Below, piece by piece: positions 30,428 to 33,418 of a stretch of 33,418 nt of DNA (position 1 is its first letter; each line of letters starts with the position of its first letter). The notes under the pieces were generated by a model. That model made no database searches, was not told where the DNA came from, and saw nothing but the letters and a program-made list of their open reading frames with translations. Location: the NCBI RefSeq assembly GCF_023516595.1, contig NZ_JAMGBG010000178.1, forward strand, positions 1-33,418, in the 5' to 3' direction. The stretch comes from Streptomyces neyagawaensis (lineage in GTDB: Bacteria; Actinomycetota; Actinomycetes; Streptomycetales; Streptomycetaceae). The position numbers and the translations under genes were made by a program.

Positions 30428-32626
30428 TCACCAACCCGCCGGAGCCCCCGCGTCCACCCCGAACACCGTGCCGTCGGGGGCGCCCGCGAAGACGCGTCCC
30501 TCGACGACGACCGGCGTGGTCAGCGCGGCCACGACCCGGTCGGTGTCGCCGAGCCGCGGGGGAGTCTCCCCGGTGAGCCGGCCCTTGCGGGCGTCGAGCG
30601 CGAGCAGCCGTCCGTCGGCGGTGGTGAAGTACACATACCGCTCGTCGGCCACGGGCGCCGAGCCCTGCGCCACCCCCGTCTCGGCCCGCCACAGCTGCCT
30701 GCCCGCCTTCATGTCGACGGCCACGAGCGAACCGCCGATGCCCAGCAGATGGACGCGGTCACCGCGGACGAAGGCGAGCGCCTGCTCCAGCCGCACGGGC
30801 AGCGTGAACCGGTCCGTCGTCCCGGCTTCGGCGTCGTAGCGGACGACCCCCACCGTGTCGCCGTACACCCCGCCGCTGGCCACCAGGAAGAGGGCGTCAC
30901 CACTGGCCCCCACCGGCTTCAGAGCACCGCCCAGCCGCGCGTCCCACACGACGTCCCCGGTCTCGGGGTCCACCGCGGTGACCCGTGTCCGCGCCCCCTC
31001 CCCCTCGCCGGTGACACTCGCCACATAGGCGGGCCCGTCCCCGCCGAACGAGGTGAAGTACGCCTCCCGCTGCCCGGGGACGGCACGGCTCCACAGCGTG
31101 TCGCCGGTCGCGCCGTCCAAGCCGGTGACGGTGCCGTCGGCCGAGGTCAGCAGGAGCACACCGCCCACGAACCGCCGGCTGCCGTACGCGGTGAGGTCCC
31201 GTTCCCAGCGGACCTCGCCGGTCGCCGGGTCGAGGGCCTGCGACCGGCCGCCGGCGTCCGTCGAGACGTGCACCAGACCGCCCGACACGACGGGCGGCTC
31301 ACTGGTGTCCCCGCTGACGGGGTGCCGCCAGAGCACCCGGCCATCGGCCGGATCCAACGCCGACACCAGCCCCGGCTGCGCGCACACCAGCTTCCCCGCC
31401 CCGTACGAGCACTGTGGCGCCCCGGCCTTCTTCGGCGCCGGTTTCGTCGCCCAGGGTTCGAGCGCGGGGGCGGCGGCCACGGTCGCGCGCGGCGTGGCCG
31501 CACCGCCGCGTGCCGCGTCCCCGCCGTCGCCGAGCAGCCGCACCGAGCCGAGGACCCCGCCCACGACCAGCACCAGCGCGGTGGCGACGACGAGGACCCG
31601 CCGACGCGGCCGACCCCGCTCGCCCTGCCGTGCGGCGTCCGCCGAACCGGAGTCGGCCGCCCCACCGTCCCCCTCGCCCGCAGCCGTACCGTCCGGGCCC
31701 GCGGCCCCCTTTTCGGCCAGGGCGTCCCGCGCGCGCTCGCCGCCCGCCCCCGACCCCTGCTCGCGCTGGGCCGGTATGAACGCCTGGGTGTCGTACGAGG
31801 CCGCCACGGACCTCAGCCGGTGCATCAGATCGTCCGCCGTGGGCCGGTCCTCGGGCTCCTTGGCGAGGCAGTCCCGCACGAGCGGAGCGAGGTTCTCCGG
31901 TACGCCGGTGAGGTCAGGCTCGTCGTGGACCACCTGGTAGGCGACGACGTACGGGCTGTCGGAGTCGAAGGGCCCGCGCCCGGTCGCCGCGTGGACGGTC
32001 ACCGAGCCGAGGGCGAAGATGTCGGCGGCGGGCCCGACCTCTCTCGGCCGCCGGAACTGCTCCGGGGCCATGAAGGGCGGCGTGCCTATCAACTTGCCGG
32101 TCTCGGTGCGCAGTTCGCTGTCCTTGGGCCGCGAGATCCCGAAGTCGATGACTTTGGGCCCGTCCTCGGCGAGGAGCACATTGCTGGGCTTGAGGTCCCG
32201 GTGCACCACGCCCGCCCGGTGGATGTCCCGCAGCGCCTCGGCGAGCCCCGCCATCAGACGGCGCAACTGCCCCGGCGGCATGGGCCCGTTCCGCTTGACG
32301 TGCTCGGCGAGGGTCGGGCCGGGAATGAAGAGGGTGGCCATCCAGGGCCGGGCGCTGTCGGTGTCGGCGTCGACCACCGGCGCCGTGAACGCGCCGCTCA
32401 CCTGACGGGCGGCGGCGACCTCCTGCCGGAACCGCCCCCTGAACTCGGGGTCCTTGGCGAACTCGGCGTGCACCACCTTCACTGCGAGCCGCAGCCCGGA
32501 CGTCGAGGTGGCCAGATGGACGACGCCCATGCCACCGGAGCCGAGACATGACTCCAGGCGGTACTGACCGGCGTACTCGGGAAGTTCCGCTTCCGCTCCC
32601 GAACCGGTGTCCCGCTGTGGCGCCAT
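30428..32626 (-). CDS. Transmembrane Ser/Thr protein kinase with PQQ-type beta-propeller
   Basis: This is a 732-aa receptor-like kinase. The cytoplasmic Hanks kinase domain (~20-290) has Gly loop G29-S-G-G-M-G, K50 (A-V-K), catalytic H142-R-D144-L-K-P-S-N, D161-F-G and the A-P-E motif after an activation loop containing R-T-E-T-G-K-L-I-G-T. A linker rich in Gly/Ala/Asp precedes a TM (~342-362: V-L-V-V-A-T-A-L-V-L-V-V-G-G). Outside, ~330 residues form repeats such as L-D-P-A-D-G-R-V-L-W-R, L-D-P-A-T-G-E-V-R-W-E and L-D-G-A-T-G-D-T-L-W-S, i.e. PQQ/WD-like propeller blades, a presumed ligand sensor in place of PASTA repeats. The ATG at 32626 has a G-rich ribosome site. TAGGCT on minus (~32675-32670) may be its -10. 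It is divergent from a small SH3 gene. Confidence 0.95.
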   Translation of the reverse strand: MAPQRDTGSGAEAELPEYAGQYRLESCLGSGGMGVVHLATSTSGLRLAVKVVHAEFAKDPEFRGRFRQEVAAARQVSGAFTAPVVDADTDSARPWMATLFIPGPTLAEHVKRNGPMPPGQLRRLMAGLAEALRDIHRAGVVHRDLKPSNVLLAEDGPKVIDFGISRPKDSELRTETGKLIGTPPFMAPEQFRRPREVGPAADIFALGSVTVHAATGRGPFDSDSPYVVAYQVVHDEPDLTGVPENLAPLVRDCLAKEPEDRPTADDLMHRLRSVAASYDTQAFIPAQREQGSGAGGERARDALAEKGAAGPDGTAAGEGDGGAADSGSADAARQGERGRPRRRVLVVATALVLVVGGVLGSVRLLGDGGDAARGGAATPRATVAAAPALEPWATKPAPKKAGAPQCSYGAGKLVCAQPGLVSALDPADGRVLWRHPVSGDTSEPPVVSGGLVHVSTDAGGRSQALDPATGEVRWERDLTAYGSRRFVGGVLLLTSADGTVTGLDGATGDTLWSRAVPGQREAYFTSFGGDGPAYVASVTGEGEGARTRVTAVDPETGDVVWDARLGGALKPVGASGDALFLVASGGVYGDTVGVVRYDAEAGTTDRFTLPVRLEQALAFVRGDRVHLLGIGGSLVAVDMKAGRQLWRAETGVAQGSAPVADERYVYFTTADGRLLALDARKGRLTGETPPRLGDTDRVVAALTTPVVVEGRVFAGAPDGTVFGVDAGAPAGW

Positions 32627-32769
32627 GGGCACACCCCCGTGCTGTTCCGGCCGCTCGCGCGACGCACGGAGCCTAGTCGATGACACGTACGAGACAGAGG
32701 CGGCTTGCTAGCCTCCGCGTGCGAAGAAGGCACAGGTGTGCGTGTCTTGATTCAGGGGTATCAAAGGGT

Positions 32770-32788
32770 CCCCATGGCTGTCATGGGG
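32770..32788 (+). promoter_or_regulatory. Palindrome in the 5' region of the SH3-protein gene
   Basis: CCCCATG (32770-32776) and CATGGGG (32782-32788) form a perfect 7-bp inverted repeat with a 5-nt loop. It sits 22 nt before the ATG at 32810 and just upstream of the GGGGGGAG ribosome site (about 32796-32803). It could be an operator or a leader hairpin. Confidence 0.45.
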
Positions 32789-32809
32789 TGAAACGGGGGG
32801 AGATTTCGC

Positions 32810-33154
32810 ATGTCCATCGACCGCGTCGAAGAGATCACGGGCGACAGCGAGGGCGAGCCGACGGCCACGGCCACGGCCGCGACCGCCGCGACGGTGACGG
32901 CAGCCGTCCGCTACTACTCGGTCGCCCCCGGCGTCCGCCTCAACGTCCGCAGCGGCCCGAGCACCAGCTACAGCATCGTCCGCGTCCTCTCCGAGGGCGC
33001 CAAGGTCCCGATCTTCTGCCAGACCCCGGGCCAGACCATCTCCGGCCCCTACGGCACCACCAACATCTGGGACAACATCGGCGACGGCGACTACATCTCC
33101 GACGCCTACGTCTACACCGGCGCCGACGGCTACGTGGCTGGCCGCTGCGGCTGA
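32810..33154 (+). CDS. Small bacterial SH3-domain protein without signal peptide
   Basis: The protein is 114 aa. An acidic, Ala/Thr-rich N-terminus (E-G-E-P-T-A-T-A-T-A-A-T, ~1-33) precedes an SH3b domain (~34-114): Y-Y-S-V-A-P-G-V-R-L-N-V-R-S-G-P-S-T-S-Y (the usual L-N-V-R-S-G-P-S signature), V-L-S-E-G-A-K-V-P-I-F, then W-D-N-I-G-D-G-D-Y-I-S-D-A-Y-V-Y-T-G. Two Cys (F-C-Q; R-C-G at the end) may pair. SH3b domains usually bind peptidoglycan in secreted hydrolases, yet no hydrophobic signal segment is present and no catalytic domain is attached. The ATG has a strong G-rich ribosome site. It is divergent from the propeller kinase; whether it is a partner or substrate is unproven. Confidence 0.88.
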   Translation: MSIDRVEEITGDSEGEPTATATAATAATVTAAVRYYSVAPGVRLNVRSGPSTSYSIVRVLSEGAKVPIFCQTPGQTISGPYGTTNIWDNIGDGDYISDAYVYTGADGYVAGRCG

Positions 33155-33264
33155 CCCACCAGGGGCAACCGGTACGAGCCGGGAGGGACGCCCTCGCCCG
33201 CAGGCCGGGCGGGGGCGACCCGCGTGGGGTGGGGCGGGGCGCCCCGCACGGGGCCGCCGGGACC

Positions 33265-33357
33265 GCCGACAGCCCGGCCCGTCGCCGCCGACAGCCCGGC
33301 CCGTCGCCGCCGACAGCCCGGCCCGTCGCCGCCGACAGCCCGGCCCGTCGCCGCCGA
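33265..33357. repeat. Tandem array, 22-bp unit x 4
   Basis: GCCGACAGCCCGGCCCGTCG begins at 33265, 33287, 33309 and 33331, exactly 22 bp apart, with essentially identical units and a truncated fifth (GCCGAG at 33353). It lies 111 nt after the SH3 gene and covers the -35 zone of the gene starting at 33382. Minus-strand ORFs through it encode only low-complexity sequence and are not genes. The intervening 33155-33264 holds no other recognisable feature. Confidence 0.9.
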
Positions 33358-33369
33358 GCGCACCGGAGC

Positions 33370-33375
33370 CATAAT
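33370..33375 (+). promoter_or_regulatory. -10 element of a leaderless promoter
   Basis: CATAAT lies 6 nt before the GTG at 33382, with no Shine-Dalgarno. The -35 position would fall within the 22-bp repeat array. Confidence 0.4.
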
Positions 33376-33381
33376 CGACCG

Positions 33382-33418
33382 GTGAGCGACAAGCAGACCG
33401 GAACCGGGGCGAAGCCGC
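33382..33418 (+). CDS. First codons of a gene running out of the window
   Basis: GTG at 33382 opens a frame reading M-S-D-K-Q-T-G-T-G-A-K-P up to the window edge. It is supported mainly by the -10-like CATAAT six bases upstream and by the absence of any competing frame. The twelve residues are hydrophilic, and no function can be suggested. Confidence 0.45.
   Translation, partial: MSDKQTGTGAKP

Noticed and set aside
32940..33392. Minus-strand ORFs across the 22-bp repeats
   Set aside because: They encode only repeat-derived low-complexity sequence antisense to the SH3 gene.

Overview
The window is high-GC chromosomal DNA from a Streptomyces-type actinomycete. Coding regions show strong third-position G/C bias, GTG starts are frequent, and several loci are characteristic of the genus: lsr2, the sigE-cseA-cseB-cseC operon, a ClgR-box-preceded clpC, the SCO3374-type gene and a radA-disA pair. 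Gene content and order resemble the conserved core region of S. coelicolor around SCO3345-SCO3375, so most of it is ordinary core genome. No phage, plasmid, insertion sequence, CRISPR array, rRNA or tRNA was seen.

Layout. 1-2.9 kb: a truncated Pro-rich ORF, a 58-aa membrane protein, a strong terminator, a BlaI-type regulator, a GNAT acetyltransferase, Lsr2, and the convergent, overlapping SCO3374-type gene. 2.9-6.0 kb: clpC, with a long upstream region holding a perfect ClgR box and a sigma-R-like promoter, and a 19-bp terminator. 6.0-7.0 kb: a wrecked NACHT/leucine-rich-repeat (NLR-like) gene. 7.0-10.7 kb: a G-rich spacer, a secreted M23 peptidase, and a TetR regulator divergent from a 14-TM drug exporter across a large palindrome. 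10.7-14.8 kb: the cell-envelope stress operon sigE-cseABC (minus strand), followed by a 7 x 23-bp repeat array. 14.8-18.4 kb: mutY, an LLM flavin oxidoreductase and a Ser/Gly-linker membrane protein. 18.4-22.8 kb: radA-disA (DNA repair and c-di-AMP synthesis) and a secreted alpha/beta hydrolase, separated by an inverted repeat and 61-bp tandem repeats. 23.0-30.3 kb: a sigma-like/anti-sigma-like/BACON membrane fusion, a Cys-rich protein, a Ppx/GppA phosphatase, a sugar-phosphate isomerase-like protein overlapping a TetR regulator, and ilvD. 30.4-33.4 kb: a PQQ-propeller Ser/Thr kinase divergent from a small SH3 protein, a 4 x 22-bp array, and the first codons of a further gene.

Functional themes are envelope stress (sigE-cse, M23 peptidase, possibly the BACON fusion), proteostasis under thiol stress (clpC), chromosome maintenance (lsr2, radA, disA, mutY) and efflux. 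The most unusual items are the BACON fusion protein, the NLR-like pseudogene, the dual regulatory signature upstream of clpC, several tandem-repeat arrays next to gene 3' ends, the 113-bp inverted-repeat element, and a high density of apparently leaderless genes.
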